Origin: Aquibium microcysteis
GTDB taxonomy: Bacteria; Pseudomonadota; Alphaproteobacteria; Rhizobiales; Rhizobiaceae
Length of the DNA stretch: 64,000 nt
Assembly: GCF_014495845.1 (NCBI RefSeq)
Contig: NZ_CP061080.1
Coordinates: 2,717,001-2,781,000 of the forward strand
Reading direction: 5' to 3'
Positions within the stretch are counted from its first letter, which is position 1. The number at the start of each line of letters is the position of its first letter. This document shows positions 1 to 8,711 of the stretch, piece by piece. The notes below the pieces were generated by a model, which worked only from the letters and a program-made list of their open reading frames with translations, did not search any database and was not told the DNA's origin. A program made the translations under genes and the position numbers.

Positions 1-2163
1 ACCGAAATCGTCGAGGCTGATCCGGCAGCCGTGGTTGCGCGCCTGGCGGACGAAGCGGTCGGCGGCCTCGAAATTCGTGACCGCCGCCGTCTCGGTGATC
101 TCGAACACCACCCGCTCCGGAGATGCTCCCGTTTCCTCGACGAGGCCGTGCACGTAGTCCCAGAGCAGAGGATCGCTCAGGGTCTGCGCCGAAAGGTTGA
201 CGCCGACGGTCAGGCCGCCGGGCCGCAGGATGTGCCCATGCTCCCGCAGCAGCCTCGCGATGATCCAGCGGTCGAGTGCTGCGGCACGGCCGAAACGCTC
301 GGCTGCAGGAATGAAGGTTGCCGGCGGCACGAACTGTCCCTGCTGGTCGACGAGGCGGGCGAGCAGCTCGATCTTCTCCCCGGGAGCGTCCGGGCTCGCA
401 AGCGAGCGGATCTCCTGGCCGTAGAGCCGGAGCCGGCCGTCATCCTTGGCATCGGCGATGTCGCCGACCAGTCGCGCGGCGGTCAGGCGCGAGACGAGGC
501 GCTCCCCGGTCTGCGTATGCGCGACCAGACGGTTGCGTCCCGCCGCCTTCGCGGCATAGCAGGCATCGTCGGCATGGGCGATGACGTCCGGCGCATGCAG
601 CCCATCCTCGGCAACGACGATGGTCCCGACGCTCGCACCGAGACGCCGATAGCTCGCATTGCTGCCGAGATCCGCGCTGCCGATGGCCGCCAGCACCGCT
701 TCCGCCAGGCGCTCCGCGCCGCCTTCGTCGCGGCAGTCCACGACGGCAGCAAACTCGTCGCCGCCCAGACGCGCGACGACGGAGCCGCCGGGCAGGCTGG
801 CGGCGATGGCATGCGCGATCATCACCAGCGCACGGTCGCCGGCGGCATGACCGGCATAATCGTTCAGCGCCTTGAAGTGGTCGAGGTCGATGTAGAGGAG
901 CGCGAAGGGCGCGCGACCGGCGGAGGCGACGCGCGCCTGCAGGATGGTCTCGAAGGCCGCGCGGTTGCAGAGCCCCGTCAGGGAATCATGCTCGGCGGCG
1001 TAGGCGAGTTCCCGCTGCTTCTTCTGCTCGTGCGTCACGTCGAGAAGCGTGTGGACGAAGCCGCTGACGGAGCCGTCGGCGCGGGTGATCGGATTGGTCG
1101 TGCAGCGAACCAGGATGCCGCGCCCCTGCCTGCCGGGCAGCACCATCAGGCCGGCGGCTGCGGCATCGAAGCCCGGCAGGTCCCCCACCGACCCCGGACG
1201 GGCGAAAAGCTCTTCGCTGCGCCGCCCGAGCAGCGCCTCCGGCGGGAGGCCCAGCATCTCCGCCGCAGCCGGGTTGGCGAAGGTGATGCGGTCCTTGCGG
1301 TCGGTGCTCACCACGCCGTCGCTGATCGATGCCAGCGTCACGCGCAGGCGCTTCTCCTCGTTGCGCTGGGCTTCGGCGGCGAGCACTTCCTCCGTGATGT
1401 CACGCACCGTTCCCACGATGCTGCCATGGGGGGCCGGATCGCCGGAGAATCGCGCCAGCGTCTCGAGATGCCGCACCTCGCCGTCCGGACGCACGATCCG
1501 GTAGCGCATCCGACGGTCGCCGTGCTCGAACAGGGAGAGATCCGCATGCGTGGCCACCGCCTCGTCCCGGTCGTCGGGGTGGAGGAAGGAGACCCAGGTG
1601 TCGCTCGGGACGGTGCCTTCCTGCGGCGGAAGGCCCATGATGACATGCGTGTTGCTGTCCCAGAAGCTCCTCTTCGTGGCGATGTCGAAGTACCAGATGC
1701 CGGTCCGGCTGGCAGCCAGTGCCAGTGCGAACCGCTCCTTGATGCTGCGCAGCGCCGCCTCGGACGCCTTCTGGCCGCTGATGTCGGTCTGGACGCCGAC
1801 CACCCGAAGCGGCGCTCCCGCCGCGTCGCGCTCGACGACACCGCCGCGGTCCAGCACCCACACCCAGTGCCCCGCCTTGTGGCGCAGGCGCATTTCGGCC
1901 TCGATCGACGGTGTTTCCCCGCGCAGGTGCCGATCGCCCTTGGCGATCGTCTTCTCCCGGTCGTCGGGATGCATGAGGCTTATCCAGAGATCTCCGCCGC
2001 GCGGAAAATCCTCCGGCTTGTAGCCGAGCATCCGGAACCAGGTGTCGGAATAGGTGCAGATGCCGGTGCGCAGGTCCCAGTCCCATACGCCGAGGCTCGC
2101 CCGTTCCAGCGCATGTGCCCAGACATCCACAGAGGCGGAATCGGACGGTTCTTTCGCCCCCAT
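1..2163 (-). CDS. PAS-PAS-PAS-GGDEF-EAL cyclic-di-GMP signalling protein (3' end outside window)
   Basis: A cytoplasmic protein likely to make and/or degrade cyclic-di-GMP. Three PAS domains (about residues 12-125, 130-250 and 265-370) are followed by a GGDEF domain (about 385-545, signature RLGGDEF near 466-470) and an EAL domain (from about 560, ELLARL near 598). The frame leaves the window at DDFG of the EAL domain, so the C-terminus is missing. The cyclase signature is intact. The usual inhibitory RxxD five residues before GGDEF is absent (PGGS there). No membrane segment is seen, so the PAS domains probably sense an intracellular signal or cofactor. ATG 2163 was chosen because GGGAG lies six bases upstream and an in-frame TAG lies at about 2206-2208. 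It sits downstream of the MetF-like gene on the same strand; TAGAAT within the AT-rich stretch near 2210-2225 could be its own -10. Domain calls are secure; the net enzymatic direction is not. Confidence 0.9.
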   Translation of the reverse strand, partial: MGAKEPSDSASVDVWAHALERASLGVWDWDLRTGICTYSDTWFRMLGYKPEDFPRGGDLWISLMHPDDREKTIAKGDRHLRGETPSIEAEMRLRHKAGHWVWVLDRGGVVERDAAGAPLRVVGVQTDISGQKASEAALRSIKERFALALAASRTGIWYFDIATKRSFWDSNTHVIMGLPPQEGTVPSDTWVSFLHPDDRDEAVATHADLSLFEHGDRRMRYRIVRPDGEVRHLETLARFSGDPAPHGSIVGTVRDITEEVLAAEAQRNEEKRLRVTLASISDGVVSTDRKDRITFANPAAAEMLGLPPEALLGRRSEELFARPGSVGDLPGFDAAAAGLMVLPGRQGRGILVRCTTNPITRADGSVSGFVHTLLDVTHEQKKQRELAYAAEHDSLTGLCNRAAFETILQARVASAGRAPFALLYIDLDHFKALNDYAGHAAGDRALVMIAHAIAASLPGGSVVARLGGDEFAAVVDCRDEGGAERLAEAVLAAIGSADLGSNASYRRLGASVGTIVVAEDGLHAPDVIAHADDACYAAKAAGRNRLVAHTQTGERLVSRLTAARLVGDIADAKDDGRLRLYGQEIRSLASPDAPGEKIELLARLVDQQGQFVPPATFIPAAERFGRAAALDRWIIARLLREHGHILRPGGLTVGVNLSAQTLSDPLLWDYVHGLVEETGASPERVVFEITETAAVTNFEAADRFVRQARNHGCRISLDDFG

Positions 2164-2262
2164 CCAGGTCTCCCGGCATTGCGCCTTCTCATTGTGGGAG
2201 AGCCTACAGTCTATTCTAAAATATGAGGTTAACCGCACGGGATCCCGCCGCGCGAGCCGGCT

Positions 2263-2286
2263 CCGGACGCAGGGATCGGCGTCCGG
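2263..2286 (-). terminator. Hairpin downstream of the MetF-like gene
   Basis: An 8-base perfect stem (CCGGACGC / GCGTCCGG) with an 8-base loop lies about 70 bases after the MetF-like stop codon. No T-run follows on the minus strand, so it is a weak terminator candidate, or only a 3'-end hairpin. Confidence 0.35.
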
Positions 2287-2356
2287 CCACCCCGGGTGAG
2301 CGGAGCCTGGACCGACGGAATCGGGACCGACCTCGCGGCCGCGCGCCCCCGAAGGC

Positions 2357-3277
2357 TCAGGCGGTGCGGCGCAGCGCTCCCGTCCGCACGGTCTCGTTGG
2401 CCCAGTCCGTCGACGCCTTGATGCCGCCGAGCGGGAAGAAATGCACCTGCTCGATCAGGCTGCCCGGATTCTGCTCCTTGTAGGCGGCGAGATCGGCGAG
2501 CACGTCGGCCGGCTCGTAGGGCATGACGAGCTTGCGGATATCCATGGCGCGGCGCTGCAGCACGCGGATGGAGGGCCCGACGCCGCAGGCCATGGCGAAC
2601 TTGATCAGCGTCTGGAGCTTCGCGGGACCGGCGATGCCGACGTGGATCGGCAGCGAAATGCCGGCCGCCTTCAGCCGCTCCGCCCATGCGATCACGGGCT
2701 GTGCTTCGAAGGCGAACTGGGTGGCAATCGCCATGGCCGCGTCGGTCCGTTCGGAAAAGGCCTGCTTCCACTGCAGCGCGGCGTCGACCTGACGCGAGGA
2801 GCCATCGGCGTCGATGTCCTTGTTGCCCTCGGGATGGCCGGCGACATGCAGGCGCTTGAACCCGTGCTTGTCGAACAACCCGCTCTCCATGAGATCCATG
2901 GAGGACGCGAGTTCGCCGTGCGGCTTCGTCACGCCGCCGGCGAGAAGGAGCGCCTGGCTCACCCCGACGTCCCGATAACGCAGGATCCAGTCTTCGAGCA
3001 TGGCCCCGTCGCGGATGATGCGTGCCGGGAAATGCGGCATCACCGGAAAACCGTCGCCCGCGAGCCTTGCGGCGGTCTCCACCATCTCCTCGATCGGCGT
3101 GCCCTCGATATGAGCGATGTAGACGCGCGTTCCCGTCGGCAGGAGGGCTTTGAAGTCGTCGATCTTGGCCGCCGTACGGGGCATGACCTCGATGGAATAG
3201 CCCTCGACGAAGGCACCGGTCAGCACCTCGGATCCGGCAGAAGATCCCTCGGTCGCGGCTTGCTTGAAAAAGGCCAT
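2357..3277 (-). CDS. Methylenetetrahydrofolate reductase-like protein (MetF family)
   Basis: 306 residues, the normal length for a MetF-type FAD-dependent TIM barrel. Glu30 in the N-terminal SIEVMPR stretch corresponds by position to the conserved catalytic Glu of MetF (SFEFFPP in E. coli). It would interconvert 5,10-methylene- and 5-methyl-tetrahydrofolate. It lies next to a LigM-like, tetrahydrofolate-dependent O-demethylase, so its likely job is to dispose of the methyl-THF that enzyme makes, rather than to supply methionine synthesis. Related metF genes accompany ligM in Sphingobium (known from the family). ATG 3277 was chosen because AGGAGG lies 6 bases upstream; the in-frame ATG at 3283 abuts the AGGAGG directly. 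A TGTATACA palindrome at 3301-3308 lies 24 bases upstream and a variant lies at 3432-3441. The sequence is divergent from housekeeping MetF, so the direction and partner are inferred. Confidence 0.85.
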   Translation of the reverse strand: MAFFKQAATEGSSAGSEVLTGAFVEGYSIEVMPRTAAKIDDFKALLPTGTRVYIAHIEGTPIEEMVETAARLAGDGFPVMPHFPARIIRDGAMLEDWILRYRDVGVSQALLLAGGVTKPHGELASSMDLMESGLFDKHGFKRLHVAGHPEGNKDIDADGSSRQVDAALQWKQAFSERTDAAMAIATQFAFEAQPVIAWAERLKAAGISLPIHVGIAGPAKLQTLIKFAMACGVGPSIRVLQRRAMDIRKLVMPYEPADVLADLAAYKEQNPGSLIEQVHFFPLGGIKASTDWANETVRTGALRRTA

Positions 3278-3299
3278 GGTCATCCTCCTTTGTTCGATC

Positions 3300-3309
3300 A
3301 TGTATACAC
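3300..3309. promoter_or_regulatory. TGTATACA operator candidate upstream of the MetF-like gene
   Basis: The 8-base perfect palindrome TGTATACA (3301-3308, extended to TGTATACAC) lies 24 bases before the metF-like start. It recurs upstream of the ligM-like gene and of the Liv operon. The half-sites resemble operators of FCD-type GntR regulators (family knowledge); the regulator is not in the window. Confidence 0.6.
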
Positions 3310-3431
3310 GACGGGCGCGTCGGATCGCAACCCGGCTGCGACATGTCACGGCGCAAACGCGTGAAAACCCCGTCTGGCGACGCCAGCGCAGAGGCGGCAG
3401 CGTATTCCCGCGTCGCGCACCAAAGGCCCAA

Positions 3432-3441
3432 GTGCATACAC
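3432..3441. promoter_or_regulatory. Variant GTGCATACAC operator candidate
   Basis: One mismatch from GTGTATACAC, about 155 bases upstream of the MetF-like start. It may be an auxiliary site paired with 3301. The Liv operon shows the same two-site layout (10834 and 11051). Confidence 0.4.
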
Positions 3442-3564
3442 AGTGCGGCGGAGCCGACGCTCTACAGGCCGCAGACCGCGCGTCTTCCGGAGCGACGCGG
3501 CTACAATGGCCCGCCCGACCTCCGCCGCCATCGCGTCCGCGCGCCATCGGATCGACCAAAAGCG

Positions 3565-3592
3565 ACGGGCGGCGGAATGATCCGCCGCCCGT
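3565..3592 (-). terminator. Terminator of the ligM-like gene
   Basis: A perfect 11-base stem (ACGGGCGGCGG / CCGCCGCCCGT) with a 6-base loop starts 38 bases beyond the ligM-like stop. On the minus strand it is followed by CGCTTTTGG, a short T-run. It separates the ligM-like unit from the metF-like unit, which has its own operators. Confidence 0.65.
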
Positions 3593-3629
3593 GCGTCCTT
3601 TTCCGACGGAGCGCCCGTCGCGACCAGCG

Positions 3630-5042
3630 TCAGCGCGACGCCTTGGTGCGCCAGCTGTCGGCGTAGTTGGTGCGGGCTTCGGCCGCGTAGGGCGTCTGGG
3701 AGACGCGGACGCGGATCTCGGCCTGCTTGTGCTTCTCGGTCGAGGTCTTGCCGGTCTGCTCCGGCTCGCCCCACTTCAGCGTCAGCACGTCGCCGATCTG
3801 GATGTCCTGGTCGACGACGCCGAGCGAGAGCATGCAGCGCTCGTTGTAGGAGTAGCCGTTGAACATCGACATGCCGACCATCTTGTCGCCGTTCATGACC
3901 ATGTCGGCGGAGGTGGAGGCGTAGTTCGGCTGCGGGAAGTCGATCCACTTGTAGTGGTCCTCGCCCGGCTTGAAGGCGGACGCGATGACCTTGACCACGT
4001 CCTCGGCATTCCACTCGAAGGTGACCTTCTTGCGGTTCTTGCGCTCCTTCATCTTGACGAGCGCGTCCTTGCCGACGAAGTCCTGCTTCTTCCAGCCGAT
4101 GTAGAAGTCGTAGCCGAGCTCGAACGGGTTGACGTAGTAGTCCTCGATATTGTCGGACACGAACGAACCGCCGATGGCACCGGCCGCCTCGTAGCTGTCG
4201 GCGCCGAGCCACTCGCGATAGTCGGCCAGCATGCCGTCGCCGGTGTAGATGCCCGGCAGCGGCGACGGGATCCAGCCCGACTCCAGCGTGTTGGTGGAGT
4301 AGGCGCGGCTGCCGCAGCGCACGAGGTTGACGCCAGCCTCCCTGGCCGCCTCCAGAATGGCGCCGAGAACGTAGTTCTTGTCCTCGTAGGGACCCCAGAT
4401 CTCGAGGCCGGGTGCACCCGACATGCCGTGCCGCAGCGCCTGGACCTTGCGCGAGCCGACGTTGATCCAGTCGACGTGGAAGAACTTGATCTCCGGGATC
4501 GGCCCGCCGTTCATCTTCTCGAAGATCTTCGGCGCATCCGGACCCTGGATCTGGAAGCGGTAGTGCGTGCGCAGCACGCGCTCGCCCTCGGGCCGCGACG
4601 GCGAGCGGGGATCGTACTTCAGGCGCACGTTCCACTTGCCCCAGGCGGCACAGAACATCAGCCAGTTCGAGGTCGGCGCGCGGCCGACGAGGATGAACTT
4701 GTCCTGGCGCTCGCGGAAGATGATGTGGTCGCCGATGACGTGACCGTTCGGGGTGACCGGCACGTAGTGCTTGGCACGGTTCAGGTCGAAGTTCCCGAAG
4801 GAGTTGATGCCGTGATGGGCGAGGAATTCCTCGGCCTGCGGGCCTTCCACGATCAGCTCGTCCATGTGGTGCGTCTGATCGAACAGCACCGCCGATTCGC
4901 GCCAGGCGCGCTGCTCGTCACGCCAGTTGGCGAACTCCGGAGCGACCACCGGGTATACATACATGCCGGTCTTGGAGTTGCGGAGGAGCTGGACGGGATT
5001 ACCCGCCTTCTCCAAAACCGCCTGGAGACTGAATCTGTTCAT
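3630..5042 (-). CDS. LigM-like tetrahydrofolate-dependent aryl O-demethylase (GcvT family)
   Basis: 470 residues, matching Sphingobium LigM (vanillate/3-O-methylgallate O-demethylase) in length and in recalled conserved blocks: VYPVVAPEF near 30, VGRAP near 120, LRHGM near 205, SRAY near 247 followed by NTLESGWIPSPLP, and GGSFVS. Tyr248 falls one position from the catalytic Tyr247 described for LigM, and Arg121 is likewise conserved. The family moves the methyl group of an aromatic methyl ether to tetrahydrofolate, giving a phenol and 5-methyl-THF; the enzyme is cytoplasmic. ATG 5042 has GGGAGGAA six bases upstream, and TGTATACA at 5071-5078 lies 28 bases upstream. Neighbours (MetF-like reductase, Liv importer, extradiol dioxygenase) fit methoxyaromatic catabolism. 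Aminomethyltransferases of the same fold act on methylamines, but the LigM-specific blocks make that less likely. The exact substrate is unknown. Confidence 0.88.
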   Translation of the reverse strand: MNRFSLQAVLEKAGNPVQLLRNSKTGMYVYPVVAPEFANWRDEQRAWRESAVLFDQTHHMDELIVEGPQAEEFLAHHGINSFGNFDLNRAKHYVPVTPNGHVIGDHIIFRERQDKFILVGRAPTSNWLMFCAAWGKWNVRLKYDPRSPSRPEGERVLRTHYRFQIQGPDAPKIFEKMNGGPIPEIKFFHVDWINVGSRKVQALRHGMSGAPGLEIWGPYEDKNYVLGAILEAAREAGVNLVRCGSRAYSTNTLESGWIPSPLPGIYTGDGMLADYREWLGADSYEAAGAIGGSFVSDNIEDYYVNPFELGYDFYIGWKKQDFVGKDALVKMKERKNRKKVTFEWNAEDVVKVIASAFKPGEDHYKWIDFPQPNYASTSADMVMNGDKMVGMSMFNGYSYNERCMLSLGVVDQDIQIGDVLTLKWGEPEQTGKTSTEKHKQAEIRVRVSQTPYAAEARTNYADSWRTKASR

Positions 5043-5069
5043 CTGGGTTCCTCCCATGGATCAAGGTTC

Positions 5070-5079
5070 GTGTATACAT
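5070..5079. promoter_or_regulatory. GTGTATACAT operator candidate upstream of the ligM-like gene
   Basis: A TGTATACA palindrome (5071-5078) 28 bases before the ligM-like start, at nearly the same distance as the copies before the metF-like and Liv genes. A further GTATACAT-type match at about 4953 lies inside the ligM-like coding sequence and may be chance. Confidence 0.6.
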
Positions 5080-5135
5080 CACCTTTGGCAAATGGTGGCG
5101 GCGTTTGCAAGAGGCAAGCGCGGCCGTCGCGGGTA

Positions 5136-5170
5136 CCGGGGTGCCCGGGCGGTGGATTCCGGCGCCCCGG
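5136..5170 (-). terminator. Hairpin at the end of the Liv/dioxygenase operon
   Basis: The arms CCGGGGTGCC (5136-5145) and GGCGCCCCGG (5161-5170) pair with one mismatch/G-U, loop 15, about 67 bases past the dioxygenase stop. No T-run follows. It probably marks the operon end before the ligM-like promoter region. Confidence 0.4.
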
Positions 5171-5236
5171 CCGCTGCCGGCGCAGTCAGGGCGACCCACC
5201 GGGCTCCGACGGCGATCGCCGCCCCCGCGCGACCGC

Positions 5237-6199
5237 CTATTCCGCCGCCTTCGCCACCGGCGGCGTGCCGTGCGTGTGGAAGCTCTCGATGGTCTTGAGG
5301 CCCCAGGCCTGGCCCTTCCTGCGGTCGGTCTCGGTCCAGACCACCGTCGGCCAGTCCGGATCGAGGATCAGCCGCGCTCCGGCATTGGCGATTTCGACGC
5401 GGTTGCCGGCCGGCTCCCAGACGTAGAGGAAGAACGTCCCCTGGATCGCGTGCTTGTGCGGCCCCGTCTCGATGAAGACCCCGTTCTCCAGGAACACGTC
5501 GGCGGCACGCAGGATGTCGTCGCGATGGTCGGCGGCATAGGTGATGTGGTGGAAGCGTCCGCGCGCGCCCGAATGGTCCTCCGTGCAGGCCATGTCGTAG
5601 CCCTTGTTGTTGACGGTGAACCAGCACCCGCCGATGCGCCCGTTGTCGAGCTGGATCAGTTCCGTCACACGGCTGCCCATCGCCTCCACCATGAAGGCGC
5701 GCATCTTCGACACGTCGGTGGCCAGAAGATTGAAGTGGTCGATCCGGCGCGGCGCCGCACCGCGTCCGTGGAAGCGCTGCGCCACGTTCTTCAGCGCCGG
5801 CCGCTCGGGGTCCGGTGCGGCATACTTGACCGTCTCCCAGTAGAGCTCGAAGACATGGCCGTCGGGGGAATGGAAGCGGAAGCTCGGCCCGTGGCCGAGG
5901 TCGCCCTCGGTCCAGCCGATGCCGAGCCCCATCTTCTCGATGACCGCCACGCGCCGGTGCAGCGCCGCCTCCGACGAGGTGCGGTAGCCGCAATGCGCCA
6001 TGCCCGTCGTATCGGATCGCGTCAGCTTGAGCGAGTGGAACTCGTAGTCGTCCCAGGCTCGAAGATAGACGGAATTCTCGTCCCGCCCGCTCTCCGTCAG
6101 ACCGTAGACCCTGACGAAGAAGTCGAGGCTTTCCTCGAAGCGGTTCGTCAGAAGCTCGATATGCCCCAGATGCGCCACGTCGAAACACGGCTCACTCAT
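5237..6199 (-). CDS. Type I extradiol ring-cleavage dioxygenase, catechol 2,3-dioxygenase (XylE)-like
   Basis: 320 residues with two VOC (vicinal oxygen chelate) domains, about 8-125 and 150-290. The C-terminal domain carries the Fe(II) ligand set: His154 (RIDHFNL), His217/218 (RFHHIT) and Glu269 (GNRVEI). Also present are His250 and Tyr259, which match the acid/base His246 and Tyr255 of XylE by context. The enzyme would cleave a catechol-type ring meta to the hydroxyls using O2, in the cytoplasm. It is the last gene of the livKHMGF operon, 51 bases after livF, so import and ring cleavage are probably co-expressed. With the LigM-like demethylase it suggests that the demethylated phenol is ring-cleaved by a type I enzyme rather than by the LigAB-type enzymes usual in lignin-monomer pathways. 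Substrate not determined. Confidence 0.85.
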   Translation of the reverse strand: MSEPCFDVAHLGHIELLTNRFEESLDFFVRVYGLTESGRDENSVYLRAWDDYEFHSLKLTRSDTTGMAHCGYRTSSEAALHRRVAVIEKMGLGIGWTEGDLGHGPSFRFHSPDGHVFELYWETVKYAAPDPERPALKNVAQRFHGRGAAPRRIDHFNLLATDVSKMRAFMVEAMGSRVTELIQLDNGRIGGCWFTVNNKGYDMACTEDHSGARGRFHHITYAADHRDDILRAADVFLENGVFIETGPHKHAIQGTFFLYVWEPAGNRVEIANAGARLILDPDWPTVVWTETDRRKGQAWGLKTIESFHTHGTPPVAKAAE

Positions 6200-6250
6200 C
6201 GTCCAGTCCTTTCCCGTTTCACCCGCTTTGCCGGCGGGCGCGTTCCGAAT

Positions 6251-6967
6251 CTATTCCGCGGCGAGGTTGAGCCCGACGAAGCGGTCCAGCGTCTCGCGGT
6301 CCGCGAGCAGGTCGCGAGACCGTGCCCGGTGCGCGATCACGCCGCGCTCGATGACCACCGCATCCTCGGTCAGTTCGAGCGCGACCTCCGCATGCTGTTC
6401 GACCAGCACCAGCGCCATGCCCTCGTCCCTCGCCATGCGACGGATGGCGGCGGTCAGCTCCTCGACGATGATCGGCGCCAGCCCTTCCAGCGGTTCGTCG
6501 AGCAGCAGGACGGCAGGGTTGGTCATCAGCGTGCGGCCGATCGTCAGCATCTGCTGTTCGCCGCCGGACAGCTGGTTGCCCATGTTGCCCCTCCGTTCCC
6601 GCAACCGCGGAAACAGGCCGTAGATCGAGGCGAGGTCCCAGCGCCCGGGCCGCGCCGCGACGGTCAGGTTCTCCTCCACGGTCAGCGATGGAAAGACGTC
6701 GCGTTCCTGCGGCACCCAGCCGATGCCCCGCCGCGCGCGCTGGTGCGGCGGCAGCCGCGAGACGTCCTGGCCGCGGAAGCGGATCCGGCCGCCCGCGAGC
6801 TGGAGATGGCCCATGATGGTCAGGATCATCGTCGTCTTGCCGACGCCGTTGCGGCCGAGCAGCGCAAGGCTGCCGCCGGCGGGCAGAGACACCGAGACGT
6901 GGTCGAGCACGATCCCCTCGCCGTAGCCGGCGCTGACGTCGTCGAGTTCGAGCAGCGGTTCAGCCAT
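6251..6967 (-). CDS. livF: Branched-chain/aromatic-type ABC importer ATPase (LivF family)
   Basis: 238-residue cytoplasmic ATPase of the LivF type: Walker A GRNGVGKTT near residue 39, signature LSGGEQQM near 137, Walker B LLLDEPLEGL near 157, switch His in VEQHAEV. It pairs with the neighbouring LivG to drive the LivHM permease. Its start overlaps the livG stop by 8 bases (translational coupling). The operon context with an O-demethylase, a MetF-like protein and an extradiol dioxygenase suggests an aromatic acid as cargo rather than an amino acid; this is inferred. Confidence 0.93.
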   Translation of the reverse strand: MAEPLLELDDVSAGYGEGIVLDHVSVSLPAGGSLALLGRNGVGKTTMILTIMGHLQLAGGRIRFRGQDVSRLPPHQRARRGIGWVPQERDVFPSLTVEENLTVAARPGRWDLASIYGLFPRLRERRGNMGNQLSGGEQQMLTIGRTLMTNPAVLLLDEPLEGLAPIIVEELTAAIRRMARDEGMALVLVEQHAEVALELTEDAVVIERGVIAHRARSRDLLADRETLDRFVGLNLAAE

Positions 6968-7721
6968 GATGCGCCTGCCCCAGATAGACGTCGCGGACGC
7001 GCTGGTCGGTGCGGATCACGTCCGGCTCGGCCTCCAGCAGCACGCCGCCGGACACCAGCACGATGATGCGGGCGGCGAACTTGAAGACGAGGCTCATGTC
7101 GTGCTCGATGAACAGCACCGAGATATCGTCGGGCAGTGCTGCGATCACCGAGAAGAGCTCCGCGCTCTCGCCCTTCGGCACGCCGGCGGCCGGCTCGTCG
7201 AGCAGCAGAACCTTCGGCCGCGTGGCGAGCGCCAGCCCGATCTCGAGCAGCCGCTGCTGGCCGTAGGCAAGCACCCGCGTCGGCCGCGTCGCCACCTCGG
7301 TCAGGCGCAGCTGCGCCAGGATTCCCCACGCTTCGTCGATTGCCTCGCCATGCGAGGCGAGGCTGCGCCAGAACTGGCCGGCGGTGCCTCTGCGCTCGGT
7401 GACGGCGAGCGTGATCGCCTCGATCGGCGTCAGCGCGGGGAACAGCTGGTTGATCTGGAACGTGCGGGCGAGCCCTGCCTTGACGCGCGCGGCGCGGTTC
7501 AGCCGCGTGATGTCCTGCCCGTCGAGCAGGACCCGGCCGGAATCCGGCGGAAGCTGACCGGTGATCAGGTTGACGAGCGAGGTCTTGCCGGCACCGTTCG
7601 GCCCGATCAGCGCATGGCGGGCGCCGCGCGGCAGCGCGATCGACACGTCGCGCGCCACCTCCAGCGAGCCGAAGCGCTTGCGGAGGTTCTCGGTGCGCAG
7701 GGCGAAGGTTTCCGGACTCAT
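6960..7721 (-). CDS. livG: Branched-chain/aromatic-type ABC importer ATPase (LivG family)
   Basis: 253 residues. Walker [10 protein letters not shown] near residue 40, LivG-specific ARTFQINQLFP at the Q-loop, Walker [11 protein letters not shown], switch IEHDMSLVF, and the typical C-terminal VRDVYLG. The ABC signature is AYGQQRL instead of SxGxQR, a mild variation seen in the LivG family. The start ATG 7721 overlaps the livM stop (ATGA), consistent with one polycistronic message. Partner of LivF on the cytoplasmic face of LivHM. Confidence 0.93.
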   Translation of the reverse strand: MSPETFALRTENLRKRFGSLEVARDVSIALPRGARHALIGPNGAGKTSLVNLITGQLPPDSGRVLLDGQDITRLNRAARVKAGLARTFQINQLFPALTPIEAITLAVTERRGTAGQFWRSLASHGEAIDEAWGILAQLRLTEVATRPTRVLAYGQQRLLEIGLALATRPKVLLLDEPAAGVPKGESAELFSVIAALPDDISVLFIEHDMSLVFKFAARIIVLVSGGVLLEAEPDVIRTDQRVRDVYLGQAHHG

Positions 7722-8707
7722 CGCCGCATCCTCTCCCACGCCTGCGCGAGGAAGCCGAGAATGCCCTTCGGCATGACGAGCACCACGATCATCAGGAGGA
7801 TGCCGATCCAGAAATACCAGTATTGCGGGTTGATGCCGGCGAGCTGGTCGCGCGCCACCATGAAGATGATCGCCCCGATGATGCCGCCATAGAGCCGCCC
7901 CGTCCCGCCGAGGATGAGCATCACCACCACGTCGGCGGAACGCTGGAAGGACAGCACGTCGAGCGCCACCTGCGAGGTGGTCTGCGTCAGCAGCGCGCCC
8001 GCCAGACCCGCCATGCCGGCGGAGATCGTGTAGATCACCTGAAGGCGACGCTGGTAGGGCGCGCCGATCGCCGGCATGCGGTTCAGGTTTTCGCGGATCC
8101 CGCGCAGCGACAGGCCGAAGGACGAGTGGACGATGCGCCGGGCGACCAGCACAGCGACGAAGAGCACCGCGAGCGTGTAGGAATAGGCGGTGTAGCCCCA
8201 CAGGTCGTAGTCGAAGGTACCGAAGATCGGCCAGACCGAGACGCCCTGCAGCCCGTCGGTGCCGCCGGTGAGCCAGCTCATCGCGTTGGCGAGTTCCAGC
8301 GTCAGGAGCCCGAGCCCGAGCGTGATCATCAGCAGCGCCAGGTGCTGCACCCGCACGATCACGAAGGAGACCACGAAGCCGACCAGCGCCACGAAGAGGC
8401 CTGAGATCAGGAGCCCGCTCAGCGGCTCGCCCCATCCCGTCTTGGTGAGCAGGCCGGCGGCATAGGCGCCGAGGCCGAAGAACATGGCGTGTCCGAGCGT
8501 GATGATGCCGGCATAGCCGAGGATCAGGTCGACCGAGAGGGCGAAGAGAGCCGCGATGGCGATCTGGCTCGCCAGCGTCAGATAGGTCGGAAAGAAGAAG
8601 AAGGGCACGAAGACCGCGATCCAGAATGCGATCTCGAAGGCGTTCCAGCGCCCCTGGCGCCTGATCCAGGCGTGAACTCCGGAACGGTCGGTGGTCGGAT
8701 CGGCCAT
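7718..8707 (-). CDS. livM: ABC importer permease (LivM family)
   Basis: 329-residue inner-membrane permease with about nine hydrophobic segments. The LivM hallmark GYAGIITLGHAMFFGLGAY lies near 65-83 and the coupling-helix region SLRGIRENLNRM near 199-210. It ends GILGFLAQAWERMRR. It would form the heterodimeric channel with LivH. The C-terminal stop overlaps the livG start and it begins 4 bases after the livH stop. Confidence 0.93.
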   Translation of the reverse strand: MADPTTDRSGVHAWIRRQGRWNAFEIAFWIAVFVPFFFFPTYLTLASQIAIAALFALSVDLILGYAGIITLGHAMFFGLGAYAAGLLTKTGWGEPLSGLLISGLFVALVGFVVSFVIVRVQHLALLMITLGLGLLTLELANAMSWLTGGTDGLQGVSVWPIFGTFDYDLWGYTAYSYTLAVLFVAVLVARRIVHSSFGLSLRGIRENLNRMPAIGAPYQRRLQVIYTISAGMAGLAGALLTQTTSQVALDVLSFQRSADVVVMLILGGTGRLYGGIIGAIIFMVARDQLAGINPQYWYFWIGILLMIVVLVMPKGILGFLAQAWERMRR

Positions 8708-8711
8708 GGCG

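Noticed and set aside
31..2226. A plus-strand frame opposite the GGDEF/EAL gene
   Set aside because: The minus-strand frame gives unmistakable PAS, GGDEF and EAL motifs and runs off the window edge; the plus frame is a shadow.
4951..4960. GTATACAT inside the ligM-like gene as another operator
   Set aside because: It lies in codons for the conserved VYP stretch, so the bases are explained by coding; kept only as a note.
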